A stretch of DNA of 64,000 bases from Campylobacter fetus subsp. testudinum 03-427 (GCA_000495505.1 CP006833.1:248001-312000), one strand, 5' to 3'; positions 51,458 to 61,021 are shown, counted from the first letter of the stretch. The notes: a model not told the origin generated them from the sequence alone. Program-made: numbers and translations.

Positions 51458-51876
51458 TTTATTTAGCACAAACCGATACGACAGCTGGATTTTTAAGCCA
51501 GAACTTAGAGGAGCTAAATAGGCTGAAAAATCGCCCCTTAGATCAGCCTTGTCTTATTTGCGTAAGTAAATTTGAGATGTTGAAAAACTTTACTCGCGTA
51601 CCATGTAAATTTAAAAATCTTGTACGAAGAGCTAAGAAAACTACGTTCATATATCCAAACACAAAAGCAATAAGAGTTATAAAAGATCATCATCATTCAC
51701 AATTGCTCGATGAGCTTGGCTGGGCGTATTCAAGTAGTGCAAATCTTCACGGACAAAAATTTGATTTACAATATGCTAAAAGTAATTGTGATGTTATAAT
51801 AGGTGAAGTTTTTAGTGAAAATACGCCGTCTAATATATATAAATTATCTAAAAGTTTTATAAGAAAAATCAGATAA
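51454..51876 (+). CDS. Short YrdC/Sua5-like protein
   Basis: The 140-residue protein starts [17 protein letters not shown], resembling the start of Sua5/YrdC domains. It contains FIYPNTKAIRVIKD and WAYSSSANLHGQKFD, matching the SANxSG-type motif. Full YrdC domains (threonylcarbamoyl-AMP synthesis for tRNA t6A) are ~180 residues and have a KRP-type nucleotide pocket, not clear here, so this may be a reduced paralogue of uncertain activity. A similar gene after carB is recalled in C. jejuni (Cj0280). It overlaps modD by 4 bases. Confidence 0.7.
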   Translation: MIYLAQTDTTAGFLSQNLEELNRLKNRPLDQPCLICVSKFEMLKNFTRVPCKFKNLVRRAKKTTFIYPNTKAIRVIKDHHHSQLLDELGWAYSSSANLHGQKFDLQYAKSNCDVIIGEVFSENTPSNIYKLSKSFIRKIR

Positions 51877-51980
51877 TATTATAATAAAATTATTTTTTTA
51901 TTGAGATTTTATTATTTTTGCTTTGTTAGTATTTTTTTAATCTTACTATTTATTTTAAAAATTAATTAGAAAGGATAAGA

Positions 51981-53278
51981 ATGTTTGGAAAAAGCAAAGC
52001 AGTTGTAAAACAAATTCAAAAAATAGATACGCAGTGTTCGGAGTTGCAAGATATATTAAGAGCCATTAAACATACGATGGCTGTTATAGAATTTTCAACA
52101 GAGGGAGTTATAATCGATGCAAATGAGAACTTTTTGCGTACGATGGGTTATGATTTAGATGAGGTTAAAGATAAACATCATAGTATGTTTTGCCTTCCAG
52201 ATGTTGTAAGATCAAGAGAATATGATAATTTTTGGATTGATTTGAGAGCTGGAAAGTCAAAAAGCGGACTATTTAGAAGAATCGCAAAAGGCGGTAAGGA
52301 TATCTATCTAGAAGCAAATTATATACCTATTTTAGATACTAATGGAAAAGTTTATAAAATTATAAAATTTGCAAATGATATCACAACTAGACATTATGAG
52401 CTTATGGATCTTAAAAATACTATATCGGCTGCAAATCGCTCTATGGCTATCATCGAATTTAGACCGGACGGCACTATAATTAATGCGAATGAAAACTTCT
52501 TAAGAACTATGGGTTATACTTTAGATGAGATTAAAGACAAGCATCACAGTATGCTTTGTGATTCTAATTTTTCTAACTCTAAAGAGTATGTGCAATTTTG
52601 GACTAAATTAAGAAACGCAGAGTTTCAGTCTGGAAAATACGTCAGATACGGTAAGGGTGGAAAAGTTGTATATTTAGAAGCTAGTTATAATCCTGTTAGA
52701 AATGAGGATGGAAAAATATATAAAGTAATCAAATTTGCTACTGATATAAGTGATCAGGTAATTAAAGATCAAGAAAAATTAAAATTAATTAGCGATTTGG
52801 CAGATAAAAATGATAGTCTTACTCAAGATGGAGATAGAGTTATCGAAAATACTGTATTAAACGTACAAAATATAGCAGATATGATGTCTCAAAGTAGTAC
52901 TTTAGTGGCGTCGCTTAATCAGCAATCAGATGAGATCAAATCTATCTTCAAACGATTAGTGATATCGCAGATCAGACAAATTTATTAGCATTAAATGCGG
53001 CTATAGAAGCTGCAAGAGCCGGAGATCACGGACGTGGATTTGCCGTTGTTGCCGATGAAGTTAGAAGTTTAGCTGAGAGAACAGAACACTCTGTAAGTGA
53101 GATATCAACTACTATTAGTTCTATTAGAGATGTTACTTCACAAGTGGTTCAAAGTATAAAAGATGGATTAGAAGATGTAAATCAAAGTGTTGAGTTAGCT
53201 AAAGAAGCTAAAGACTGTATGCAAAAGATCAGAGCAAGCTCTGCAGAAGTTGCTAACGCAATGTCTCAAGGAGTTTAA
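51981..53278 (+). pseudogene. Soluble double-PAS methyl-accepting chemotaxis protein, frameshifted
   Basis: The first frame runs 335 codons and stops at 52988. The conserved chemoreceptor tip continues in another frame to 53278 ([20 protein letters not shown] and [19 protein letters not shown]). Inserting one A in the AAA run at 52950-52952 restores a single 432-residue protein reading [10 protein letters not shown]. Two near-identical PAS domains (~25-130 and ~145-255) precede a short signalling hairpin, and there is no membrane helix, as in Aer2-like or energy-taxis sensors. Either a real inactivation or a sequencing error. It has a good ribosome site (AAAGGATAAGA). Confidence 0.88.
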
Positions 53279-53298
53279 AGAACCTTTTTAGGTTCTTT
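53277..53298. terminator. Bidirectional terminator after the chemoreceptor gene
   Basis: AAAGAACC / GGTTCTTT, an 8-bp stem with a TTTTTA loop, between the convergent chemoreceptor and NERD genes, overlapping the chemoreceptor stop by two bases. Flanks are AT-rich in both directions. Confidence 0.7.
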
Positions 53299-53304
53299 AA
53301 ATAT

Positions 53305-54189
53305 TTAAAAAATATCATCTTTAATTATTTTTTCTATTATTCCAAATTTAATTAATCCAACTCTATTTTTTCCTGCTTGTAAAAATGCTACGCTATCATT
53401 TGGTTTTACTTTGAATATTTTAGATTTTATTTTCAGTTTTTTTCGTCTTCCAAATAGTGAATTTATAAAACTCATAGGTACGTTTCTATTCCAATTTAAT
53501 TCGTGATTTACTCTAAAATGCTTTGGAAGTCTTGTTTTTTTACCATTTATCACGAAGTATCTGATGCTTCCAGTGAGTACGCTTCCGCCATAAAGATGCA
53601 GTCTAGACCAGACTGTGAGGGAACTTAGGATTTCTACTAATTTTTGACTATTTGTATCTGGTTTTTTAAATTTAAAAAATCTATTTCGTCTGTTTAAGTT
53701 ATGTAAAAATTCCCTGCTTTTTTTGATGTATATGTTGTTTTTAAATCCAGAGTCAAACTTTAAATTTGAACTCATAAAAACAACTTGCGGATATATCTCA
53801 TAGCCACTTAAATCAAATCCTAAAGATCTTAGATGATTTACAAAAAACGTTGTATTTCTAAGTAATTTTTTGAGCGGATTTGAGTGATTTATGGTTTTTT
53901 GCTTATTTATTTGTATCCATTCATCATTTTCATTTATACTTACTGTTCCAGACCAGTTTTTTATCTCGATAAGATATATTTTTTTGCCATCAATTATGAT
54001 GAAATCTATCTCATGCAGACTTGCTAAACAATCTTTTATTCTTTTATTTTTAAATACAAATATTCGTTTTATCTTGCTTAATTCTATCGCAAATTCACTC
54101 TCAGCCAAGCTTCCAGCTACACTACTTAAATCAGGTGCCGTTTTTATAGGATTTGCTAGAAGCTTAAAGTTTTGCCAAAAACTAAGCAT
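53305..54189 (-). CDS. NERD-domain (nuclease-related) protein
   Basis: The 294-residue protein has a NERD domain at ~25-140. An N-terminal helix carries GSLAESEFAIEL, followed by HEIDFIIIDGKKIYLIEIKNW containing D62, E75 and K77 in the PD-(D/E)XK-like arrangement, and a later YPQVVFMS. The C-terminal ~130 residues have a basic segment FGRRKKLKIKSK and no recognised domain. The family is thought to process DNA, but roles are largely unproven. It overlaps the ThiF-family gene by 8 bases. I do not recall it at this place in C. jejuni, so it may be accessory. Confidence 0.82.
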   Translation of the reverse strand: MLSFWQNFKLLANPIKTAPDLSSVAGSLAESEFAIELSKIKRIFVFKNKRIKDCLASLHEIDFIIIDGKKIYLIEIKNWSGTVSINENDEWIQINKQKTINHSNPLKKLLRNTTFFVNHLRSLGFDLSGYEIYPQVVFMSSNLKFDSGFKNNIYIKKSREFLHNLNRRNRFFKFKKPDTNSQKLVEILSSLTVWSRLHLYGGSVLTGSIRYFVINGKKTRLPKHFRVNHELNWNRNVPMSFINSLFGRRKKLKIKSKIFKVKPNDSVAFLQAGKNRVGLIKFGIIEKIIKDDIF

Positions 54190-54829
54190 AAGTTATCTTT
54201 TGTACGCAAAGACTAGCTAAATTTAATCCAAAACTCGCAGTTACGCCTATAAAACTTCCAAGATCTTTGCAATTTGGCATTTCAGTTGAGAAAACAACTT
54301 TATAGTCGTTTTTAAATCCGGCTTTTTTCAACTCGTATCTTATCTTTCTAGCAAATGGATCATTTGTCGTTTTCCAAATGCTTGCTACTTGTATTTTTGT
54401 AGGATCAAGTCTTTTTGCTCCTCCCATCGAGCTGAGCAGTTTTTTATGACATTTTTTTGCTATTTCTACTTTAGCAGGAACGTCGTCTATGCAGTCTATC
54501 ACAACATCAAATTCAGAAAAATCAAATTCCTCTATAACCTCTTTTGTAAGTTTTAAATTCAATCCTAAAACGCCCGGATACAACCTTGCAAATACATCAG
54601 CTTTTAACTCTCCTACAAACTGGCTTCCTATCTGGCGGTTTTGATTTGTTATATCAAATTTATCGCAGTCGATAACTGTTAAATTTACCACTGCGCTTCT
54701 ATATAGTGCGTCTATGCATACTCCGCCTACGCCACCACAGCCGCACACGAGAACTTTTGCTTTGTTTAGTTTGTCAAATTTATCTCCAAAAAGCCATCTT
54801 ACTCTTGTAAATCTATCAGTAATCTGCAT
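54182..54829 (-). CDS. ThiF/MoeB-fold protein, TcdA (tRNA threonylcarbamoyladenosine dehydratase)-like
   Basis: The 215-residue E1-like enzyme has RFTRVRWLFGDKFDKLNKAKV at the start, the nucleotide loop VCGCGGVGGVCIDAL, adenylation residues in DCDKFDITNQNRQ, and DCIDDVPAKVEI. The opening RFxRxxxLFG and compact size fit TcdA/CsdL, which cyclises t6A in tRNA, better than MoeB or ThiF. The ATG at 54829 is preferred: TTGGATATA precedes it and it overlaps the surE stop by one base. An in-frame TTG lies at 54838. Confidence 0.82.
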   Translation of the reverse strand: MQITDRFTRVRWLFGDKFDKLNKAKVLVCGCGGVGGVCIDALYRSAVVNLTVIDCDKFDITNQNRQIGSQFVGELKADVFARLYPGVLGLNLKLTKEVIEEFDFSEFDVVIDCIDDVPAKVEIAKKCHKKLLSSMGGAKRLDPTKIQVASIWKTTNDPFARKIRYELKKAGFKNDYKVVFSTEMPNCKDLGSFIGVTASFGLNLASLCVQKITYA

Positions 54830-55599
54830 TATATCCAACTCTTTAGTCTATTGATACTGTGATGAGCGGTCATATCGAGCTTTATAGGAGTTAGTGATGC
54901 GTATCCCTCAAAAGTAGCAGCTAAATCACATTCGTCATCATTTTCTTTAAGGTAATGGATATTTGGCGTTCCTAGCCAGTAGTACTCCAACCCTCTTGGA
55001 TTTCTATGGAGTTCGGCGTTCGTGTTGTACGTCTGATGACCTGCTGGGACTATTTTTAGCCCTTTATACTCACTTTTTGAGACTGCTGGAATGTTTAAAT
55101 TTAAAAACTCTCTACCTTTTAGCGGAAATCCGTTTTCAAATATATTTTTTACTATATCGGCGCTGATCTCACAAGCTAGATCAAATCCATATCTATCGAT
55201 ACTATCGTTTTTATATAAAAGAGATATCGCCATAGACGCTATGCCTTGCAAAGTGCCTTCCATAGCGCCTCCGCAAGTTCCTGAATACGTGATATCCTCA
55301 CCTAAATTTGCTCCGTGATTTATACCGCTTATGATAAGATCTGGTTTTTTGTGTTTATACATCGTCTCAAGCGCAAGATATATGCAGTCGCTTGGCGTTG
55401 CGTCATCAAGCTTAAAAAATCCATCATCAAGCTGTATAAATCTAAGCGGACGAGTTAGTGTTATAGAGTGCGCGCAAGCTGATTTTTCGCTGCTTGGAGC
55501 GACTACGGTTACTTTTGCGATGTCTTTTAAAGCGTTTCTTAAAGCCCTAATCCCTAAAGCTTCAAAACCATCATCGTTTGTTATTAAAATTTCTTTCAA
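54829..55599 (-). CDS. surE: 5'-nucleotidase SurE
   Basis: This 256-residue metal-dependent nucleotidase acts on 5'- and 3'-mononucleotides and short polyphosphate in stationary phase in other bacteria. It begins LKEILITNDDGFEALGIRAL with the acidic metal pair, then TVVAPSSEKSACAHSITL, PSDCIYLALE and SGINHGANLGEDITYSGT, the SurE signature. The start is taken as TTG at 55599, preceded by GGGG; the frame remains open to 55659 but that would run through the lpxB promoter. It is divergent from lpxB. Confidence 0.92.
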   Translation of the reverse strand: MKEILITNDDGFEALGIRALRNALKDIAKVTVVAPSSEKSACAHSITLTRPLRFIQLDDGFFKLDDATPSDCIYLALETMYKHKKPDLIISGINHGANLGEDITYSGTCGGAMEGTLQGIASMAISLLYKNDSIDRYGFDLACEISADIVKNIFENGFPLKGREFLNLNIPAVSKSEYKGLKIVPAGHQTYNTNAELHRNPRGLEYYWLGTPNIHYLKENDDECDLAATFEGYASLTPIKLDMTAHHSINRLKSWI

Positions 55600-55646
55600 A
55601 TTTGACCCCTTTATAGCAATTTTATCCGAACTTTTTAAATTTTTGA

Positions 55647-55652
55647 TATAAT
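55647..55652 (+). promoter_or_regulatory. -10 element for lpxB
   Basis: TATAAT in TTTTTGATATAATGAAAC, preceded by a T-rich tract. Transcription would begin near 55659, which rules out the upstream ATG at 55651 and supports the lpxB start at 55678. Confidence 0.55.
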
Positions 55653-55677
55653 GAAACAAAAAGATAGGACGCCTTTT

Positions 55678-56703
55678 ATGAGAATTTTGGTTTCTTGCCT
55701 TGAAACTTCGGCAAATTTACATTTATCAGAGGTTTTAGAACATTTAAAAGATAGTGAAATTTGCGGGATTTTCGATAAAAAATTCGGTGAGGCGCTTTAT
55801 GATAGTAAAGAGTTTTCTGCTATGGGATTTGTAGAGATTTTACCGCTGATCTTTAAAGCAAAAAAAGCTTTAAAGCAGATGGTGAAACTTGCCAAAAACT
55901 GCGATAAAGTTTTGTTGATCGATAGCCCTGCGTTTAACCTACCTTTAGCAAAAGCTATAAAAGAAGCTGGGCTAAAGTGCAAGGTAACTTACTACATACT
56001 TCCGCAAGTCTGGGCGTGGAAGAGTGGGCGCGTGGCTAAAGTAGAAAAATACTGCGATAATCTAGCTTCTATCTTGCCTTTTGATGCTTTGTTTTATTCG
56101 CGCTCACACTATGTTGGTCATCCTTTGCTTGATGAGATAAAAGTACAAAAAAAAGAGCTTTCAAATAGCGAGATAATAGCGTTTCTACCCGGTTCAAGAA
56201 AGTCTGAGATAACTAGGCTTATGCCTATTTATAAAGAGGTCGCTTCAAGCTTAAATGGTAAAAAACTTCTAGTCGTACCGCCAAATTTAAAAGATGATAT
56301 AGATGAAATTTACGGCGATGTGAGTGAGTTTCAAGTAGTTTTTGACACTCACAAAGCTCTTTTGCAAAGTGAATTTGCTTTTGTTTGTTCAGGAACTGCT
56401 ACTCTTGAAGCAGCACTTATCGGAACTCCGTTTGTGCTTTGCTATAAAGCAAAAGCGATCGATATATGGCTTGCTAGAAAGCTTGTAAAACTAAAACACG
56501 TAGGTCTTGCAAATATAATGTTTGATTTTATAGGTAAAGACGCTTTAAATGTTGAATTGATCGCAGAGCAAGTTACAAAAGAAGCTCTGCTTAACGAGTA
56601 TAAAAACTGCGATCGAAGTAAATTTTTACAAGCTTGCGATGAGCTTAGAAGCTATTTAAAACACGGAAGCTCCAAAAAAGTCGCTGATATGATTTTAAGT
56701 TAA
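55678..56703 (+). CDS. lpxB: Lipid A disaccharide synthase
   Basis: LpxB joins UDP-diacylglucosamine and lipid X to form the lipid A disaccharide. The 341-residue GT19 enzyme has ILVSCLETSANLHLSEVL at the N-terminus, LIDSPAFNLPLAKA, and YYILPQVWAWKSGRVAKVE, a family hallmark. AFLPGSRKSEI and SGTATLEAALIGTPFVLCYKA follow. The typical GE-SGD motif is varied to ETSANLH, as seen in other Campylobacterota as I recall. The ATG at 55678 has AGGA about 10 bases upstream. Confidence 0.95.
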   Translation: MRILVSCLETSANLHLSEVLEHLKDSEICGIFDKKFGEALYDSKEFSAMGFVEILPLIFKAKKALKQMVKLAKNCDKVLLIDSPAFNLPLAKAIKEAGLKCKVTYYILPQVWAWKSGRVAKVEKYCDNLASILPFDALFYSRSHYVGHPLLDEIKVQKKELSNSEIIAFLPGSRKSEITRLMPIYKEVASSLNGKKLLVVPPNLKDDIDEIYGDVSEFQVVFDTHKALLQSEFAFVCSGTATLEAALIGTPFVLCYKAKAIDIWLARKLVKLKHVGLANIMFDFIGKDALNVELIAEQVTKEALLNEYKNCDRSKFLQACDELRSYLKHGSSKKVADMILS

Positions 56704-56724
56704 ATTTGAAAATTTGGAGTTTAA

Positions 56725-57060
56725 ATGGCTATTGTAGATACTCTTGAATATTTTTTATTTTGCGAATATTTTAATCCGCAAACATTAAATAAAGATAAAC
56801 AGCAAGCAAAAGAGGAAATGCAATATATATCGTTTGATATGAAAAGTACAGACGGCGTAGATGATATAAATTTAAATATTTTAAATAAACTAACAAGTTT
56901 ATGCAAATCAAAATATTTTGATAATTATAATTTAAAAATTTCAGTTTTTGGTGGTATATTTCTGGTAAGTAATATAAAAGATGAAATTCTGAAGCTTGAA
57001 AATATAAAAGAAAAATTACCAAATCCGAATAAAAATTTAGATAAATCAGCGATTTTCTAA
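56725..57060 (+). pseudogene. Helicase remnant, N-terminal fragment
   Basis: This is a 111-codon frame with TTGGAG before the ATG. VDTLEYFLFCEYFNPQTLNKD resembles the opening of large UPF1-like SF1 helicase proteins with an N-terminal hydrophobic-aromatic 'EYFNP'-like segment. The reading stops at 57060, 5 bases before the next fragment, which is in a different frame. It probably represents the 5' end of one ancestral gene together with 57065-58759. The family match of this part is by eye and only moderate; it could be a separate small protein. Confidence 0.55.
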
Positions 57061-57064
57061 TTAC

Positions 57065-58759
57065 TTGAAAAAAACGAATTTTATGAGTTTTGAGGAGGCT
57101 AAAGCTGAATTTAAAATAGCTTTAAACAAAGTTTTAGATATAAAACAAAATATAAAATTCAAAAAACAAATTTTAGATGATTATCCAAATCGTATAAAAG
57201 AGATTGACAATGAATTATCAAAATTAAGCCAAAAATACAATGGCGAGTTAAATTTTGATTTGTTAATTAATAAAAATAATCAAAAAATAGATAGATTGCA
57301 AAATCAAATAGATAATTTAAAAATTATACAAAATTCTCTAATTGATGATAAAAAATTTTATATTAATTCAAAACCGTTTTTATACTTTGTACATAAATTT
57401 TTTAATACACAAATGTATAAAAAGTTTATAAAACAATATGAAATTTTAAATGAAAAAATAAACGGTATTTGTACCGAAATTTCTTTAGCTCAAAAAGAAC
57501 TTTTGGATTGTGAGTGTTTAGCTGAAAATACAGAATTTGATACCGATAAATTTAAAAAGTTACAAGCTCAAAAGATAGAATTTTCAGATGATTATAATGA
57601 AGCAAAGAGTTATTTTGAAATACATTTTTTACAAGATCAAGAAACAAGACAAAAATCATCACCTTTTATGAAAGAAAACGGTGTAAAAAAATCAGAATTT
57701 TTTAAAGCTCGAACAGTGCTATTTCTAAAAGCTTTAAAACTTCATAAAGCAGCTATTTATGAAAACAAGGACAAAATATGCAAAAATTTTAATTTAATTG
57801 ATAAAATGTTTTCTTATAATGCAGATTTTGAATCAAGTTTTAATCCCAAAGAAAAACTTCTTCTTTGGCAGAATCTGTTCTTTGTAACTCCTGTTGTTTC
57901 TTCTACTTTTTCTGCATTTTCGACTTGTTTTAGTAGCTTTGATATGTCTGATATCGGATATTTATTGATTGATGAAGCTGGACAAGCGACTATTCCAAGC
58001 GGCGTGGGAGCTTTGCTTAGGTCAAAAAGAGTAGCTATTTTAGGCGATCCTTTGCAAATTGAGCCAGTTGTTACTTTGGGAAATGATTTAAATGAGATCT
58101 TTTTAACCAAAATGGGTGTTAAAGAAGAGTTTAATTTAGCTCAAACTTCAATCCAAAAAAGAGGCGATAAAATAGAGATAAATGGCACTTCTATCAAGCA
58201 AGGCGGCAGTGAAATTTGGGTAGGTTCACCGCTCATCGTTCATAAAAGATGCAACGAGCCTATGTTTGGCATATCAAATAAAATCGCATATAATAATATG
58301 ATGATACTAGATAAAGATATACACGATACTGGTTTAAAAAGTCATTGGATAGACGTGAGTAGTGAAGAGAATGATTTTAGGGGAAATCTTAGTATAAAAG
58401 AGAGTGAGTGCTTAAAATCACTTTTAAATAATGAATTAAAAAATATCAAAAATAAAAAGAGTAAAATTAGCATCATTTCTCCATTTAGAGATGTTGTAAA
58501 TGGATTGAATAATGCATTAAAAGATTTAGATATAGGTACGATCCATACTATGCAAGGCAAGCAAAAAGATATTATTATCTTAGTTCTTGGTGGAGGTAAT
58601 GGTGGTGCTAGAAATTGGGCGGCACAAAAACCTAATTTATTAAACGTGGCTCTTACGAGAGCTAAAGAAAATATTTTTATTATCGGAGATAAACAGAAAT
58701 GGGGTGTCCTACCATATTTCAAAGAAGCCTTATTTCAGCTAGAATCAGATAAAATATAG
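57065..58759 (+). pseudogene. UPF1-like superfamily 1 helicase lacking Walker A
   Basis: A 564-codon frame starting at a TTG. It contains a long coiled coil at ~25-150, then helicase motif II LIDEAGQ (D303-E304), motif III GDPLQIEP (327-334), motif IV-like HKRCNEPMF, motif V TIHTMQGKQKD and motif VI NVALTRAKE. The ATP-binding Walker A (GxGKT) and surrounding region, expected well before motif II, are absent from both this frame and the preceding 111-codon piece. It therefore cannot work as an ATPase in this form. A deletion that also shifted the frame explains the pair. Confidence 0.75.
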
Positions 58760-58782
58760 ACTAAAATTCACAAGGATAAAAA

Positions 58783-59268
58783 ATGACAGAGCCGATGACA
58801 TTATATGGTTATGAAAAATTATCATCTGAGTTAAAGGATCTAAAACTAGTCCAAAGACCGGCTATAGTTGAGGAGATAGATATCGCAAGAAGTCATGGCG
58901 ATCTAAAAGAGAACGCCGAGTATCACGCAGCAAGAGAGAAGCAAGCTTTTATAGAAAACCGTATAGCTGAGCTTAGTGATATATTAAGCCGAGCAAAAGT
59001 GATAAACCCGAGCGAATACGAACACGACAGAGTAAAATTTGGATCTACTATCACCATAATGGATGTTGATACCGAGCTAGAAACGACTTACACTATAGTA
59101 GGAATCAGCGAAAGTAATCTTGAAAGAGGGCTCATAAGCATAAACACTCCGCTTGCAAAACAGCTAATTGGTAAAAACGAAGGTGATAACGTAACTTTAA
59201 GCTTACCAAATGGAAGAAGCGAGATAGAGATAGTTTCGGTATGCTATAAACCGATTAAATTTGATTAG
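58783..59268 (+). CDS. greA: Transcription elongation factor GreA
   Basis: The 161-residue factor rescues backtracked RNA polymerase by stimulating transcript cleavage. The N-terminal antiparallel coiled coil has [20 protein letters not shown], and its acidic tip is in [17 protein letters not shown]. The C-terminal FKBP-like domain includes [25 protein letters not shown] precedes the ATG. argC follows 8 bases after its stop, so they are probably co-transcribed. Confidence 0.97.
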   Translation: MTEPMTLYGYEKLSSELKDLKLVQRPAIVEEIDIARSHGDLKENAEYHAAREKQAFIENRIAELSDILSRAKVINPSEYEHDRVKFGSTITIMDVDTELETTYTIVGISESNLERGLISINTPLAKQLIGKNEGDNVTLSLPNGRSEIEIVSVCYKPIKFD

Positions 59269-59276
59269 GGTTAAAG

Positions 59277-60305
59277 ATGAAAATAAGCGTCGGTATAATA
59301 GGAATCAGCGGATACACCGGACTTGAATTAGTAAAACTTTTGATAAATCATCCAAATTTTGAGCTAGTTTATGCAGGGGCAACTAGCCAAAATGAGCTTG
59401 AGGATCTGTTTCCAAGCCTTAAAAACGTATTAAATTTAAAAGTCGAAGTCGCAGATACGAATGAAATAAAAAAGCGTTGTAAGTTAGTATTTTTAGCACT
59501 TCCGCATACTGAAGGTATGAAAGTTGTAAAAGAGTTAAAGGGCGCTGGCGTAAAAGTAGTCGATTTATCGGCTGATTACCGCGTGAGCTTAGAAAACTAT
59601 GAGAAAAACTACTGTTTGCATTTGGATAAAGATGGATTAAAAGATGCTGTTTATGGACTAGTGGAGATAAATAGAAATAAGATAAAAACCGCAAATTTGA
59701 TAGCAAACCCGGGATGTTATCCTACTTGCTCACTTTTAGCTTTGCTACCGTTTGCAGATATGTTAGAGCCTAAATTTGGAGTGATGATAGACGCAAAAAG
59801 CGGTCTTAGCGGTGCTGGAAAAAGTCTAAAACAAACTAGTCATTTTGTAAGTGTAAATGAAAATGTAAATGCTTATAGCCCCCTTACGCACCGTCATAGT
59901 GATGAGATAAAAGAGCATTTAAATAAAAATCGCAAAGACTATTTAGCAGATAATATCGATGTAATGTTCGTGCCGCATTTAGTACCGCTTACTCGTGGAA
60001 TGCTAGTAAGTAGTTTTTTAGTTCTTAAAGATGAGTTTAAAGATGTAGATCCGCTTCAGATTTTAAGAGATTTTTATAAAAATGAGAAGTTTATCCGCAT
60101 TCGCACAGAACCAGTTAGTATGAAATTTGTCAGCGGAACGCATTTTTGCGATATTTTTGCGATAAATAAAAACGGCAAGCTATGGATAAACTCAAGTATC
60201 GACAATCTTCTTCGTGGTGCTTCTAGTCAAGCTTTGGCAAATGCAAATTTGATGTTTGGTTTTGATGAGAGCTTAGGACTTCCATTTGTCGGCAACTCTA
60301 TATGA
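59277..60305 (+). CDS. argC: N-acetyl-gamma-glutamyl-phosphate reductase
   Basis: ArgC reduces N-acetylglutamyl phosphate to the semialdehyde in arginine synthesis. The 342-residue enzyme has the nucleotide motif IGISGYTGLELVKLL, ALPHTEGMKVV, the catalytic cysteine in NPGCYPTCSLLAL, and GLSGAGKSLKQTSHF. The late PHLVPLTRGMLVS is also typical. It is separated from other arg genes here and lies between greA and the phosphoesterase gene, which it overlaps by 4 bases. carB in this window serves the same pathway. Confidence 0.96.
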   Translation: MKISVGIIGISGYTGLELVKLLINHPNFELVYAGATSQNELEDLFPSLKNVLNLKVEVADTNEIKKRCKLVFLALPHTEGMKVVKELKGAGVKVVDLSADYRVSLENYEKNYCLHLDKDGLKDAVYGLVEINRNKIKTANLIANPGCYPTCSLLALLPFADMLEPKFGVMIDAKSGLSGAGKSLKQTSHFVSVNENVNAYSPLTHRHSDEIKEHLNKNRKDYLADNIDVMFVPHLVPLTRGMLVSSFLVLKDEFKDVDPLQILRDFYKNEKFIRIRTEPVSMKFVSGTHFCDIFAINKNGKLWINSSIDNLLRGASSQALANANLMFGFDESLGLPFVGNSI

Positions 60306-61021
60306 AAGAAATTTTAGACGGCGCACTATTTATCGCGGACGCTCATGATAATGCGAATAAAAAAAGCTTTTTAAATTTCTTAAAAGCTTTGAAAAGTGGA
60401 GCTATTTTGGCTCCGCCACAGCTTTTTATAATGGGAGATATGTTTGATTTTCTTGCTAATACTACTTACTCACAACTATTTTATTCTGAGCAAATAGAGA
60501 TTTTAAATGAGCTTAGCAATGATATCGATATATATTATTTTGAAGGAAATCACGATTTTAATCTAAAAAATATATTTCCAAATTTAAAAGTATTTGATAT
60601 CTACTCTCAGCCACAAATTTTTAATGCAAATGGTGAAAAGATAAGTCTTGCGCACGGAGATATATTTTTAAAGCCGTTTGAAACCTTTTTTTTAAGATCT
60701 CTTAGAAATAGAGCTTTTTTATGGCTGATGGACAAAATAGATGTATTTTTTAAATTTAAAATTTCAAAATCAATCTTAAAAGCGCAAGAAAATAAGAATC
60801 TAAATTATAAAATTATTGATTTTGCTTTTGTTATCGGTGCCAAAATTCACAACTATCAAACCTCAAAAATCATCGAAGGACACTATCACCAAGGCGTAAA
60901 TTTAGGGATTGAGGATAAAATTTATATTAATTTACCTTGTTTTGCGTCTGAACAAAGGTATTTTATAGTAGAATACGACCATGAAATAAAATTTCAAATC
61001 GTAAGGAGCCCAAATGTTTGA
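60302..61021 (+). CDS. Calcineurin-like phosphoesterase, probable UDP-2,3-diacylglucosamine pyrophosphatase (LpxH/LpxJ-like)
   Basis: This 239-residue metallophosphoesterase has the two-metal motifs IADAHDN, MGDMFDFL, EGNHDFN, AHGDIFL and EGHYHQG. These match LpxH-type enzymes, which split UDP-diacyl-GlcN to lipid X. Campylobacterota lack classical LpxH and LpxI and use LpxJ, a related metallophosphoesterase, so this is a good candidate for that step. lpxA (43569) and lpxB (55678) in the same window support a lipid A role. It overlaps argC by 4 bases and cheV by 8. Confidence 0.78.
   Translation: MKEILDGALFIADAHDNANKKSFLNFLKALKSGAILAPPQLFIMGDMFDFLANTTYSQLFYSEQIEILNELSNDIDIYYFEGNHDFNLKNIFPNLKVFDIYSQPQIFNANGEKISLAHGDIFLKPFETFFLRSLRNRAFLWLMDKIDVFFKFKISKSILKAQENKNLNYKIIDFAFVIGAKIHNYQTSKIIEGHYHQGVNLGIEDKIYINLPCFASEQRYFIVEYDHEIKFQIVRSPNV

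Noticed and set aside
55600-55659. Longer SurE N-terminus beginning at 55659
   Set aside because: It would run through the divergent lpxB promoter, and SurE proteins begin just before the ITNDDG motif, as with the TTG at 55599.
57065-58759. Intact functional helicase
   Set aside because: Motifs II to VI are present, but no Walker A occurs anywhere in the frame or just upstream.
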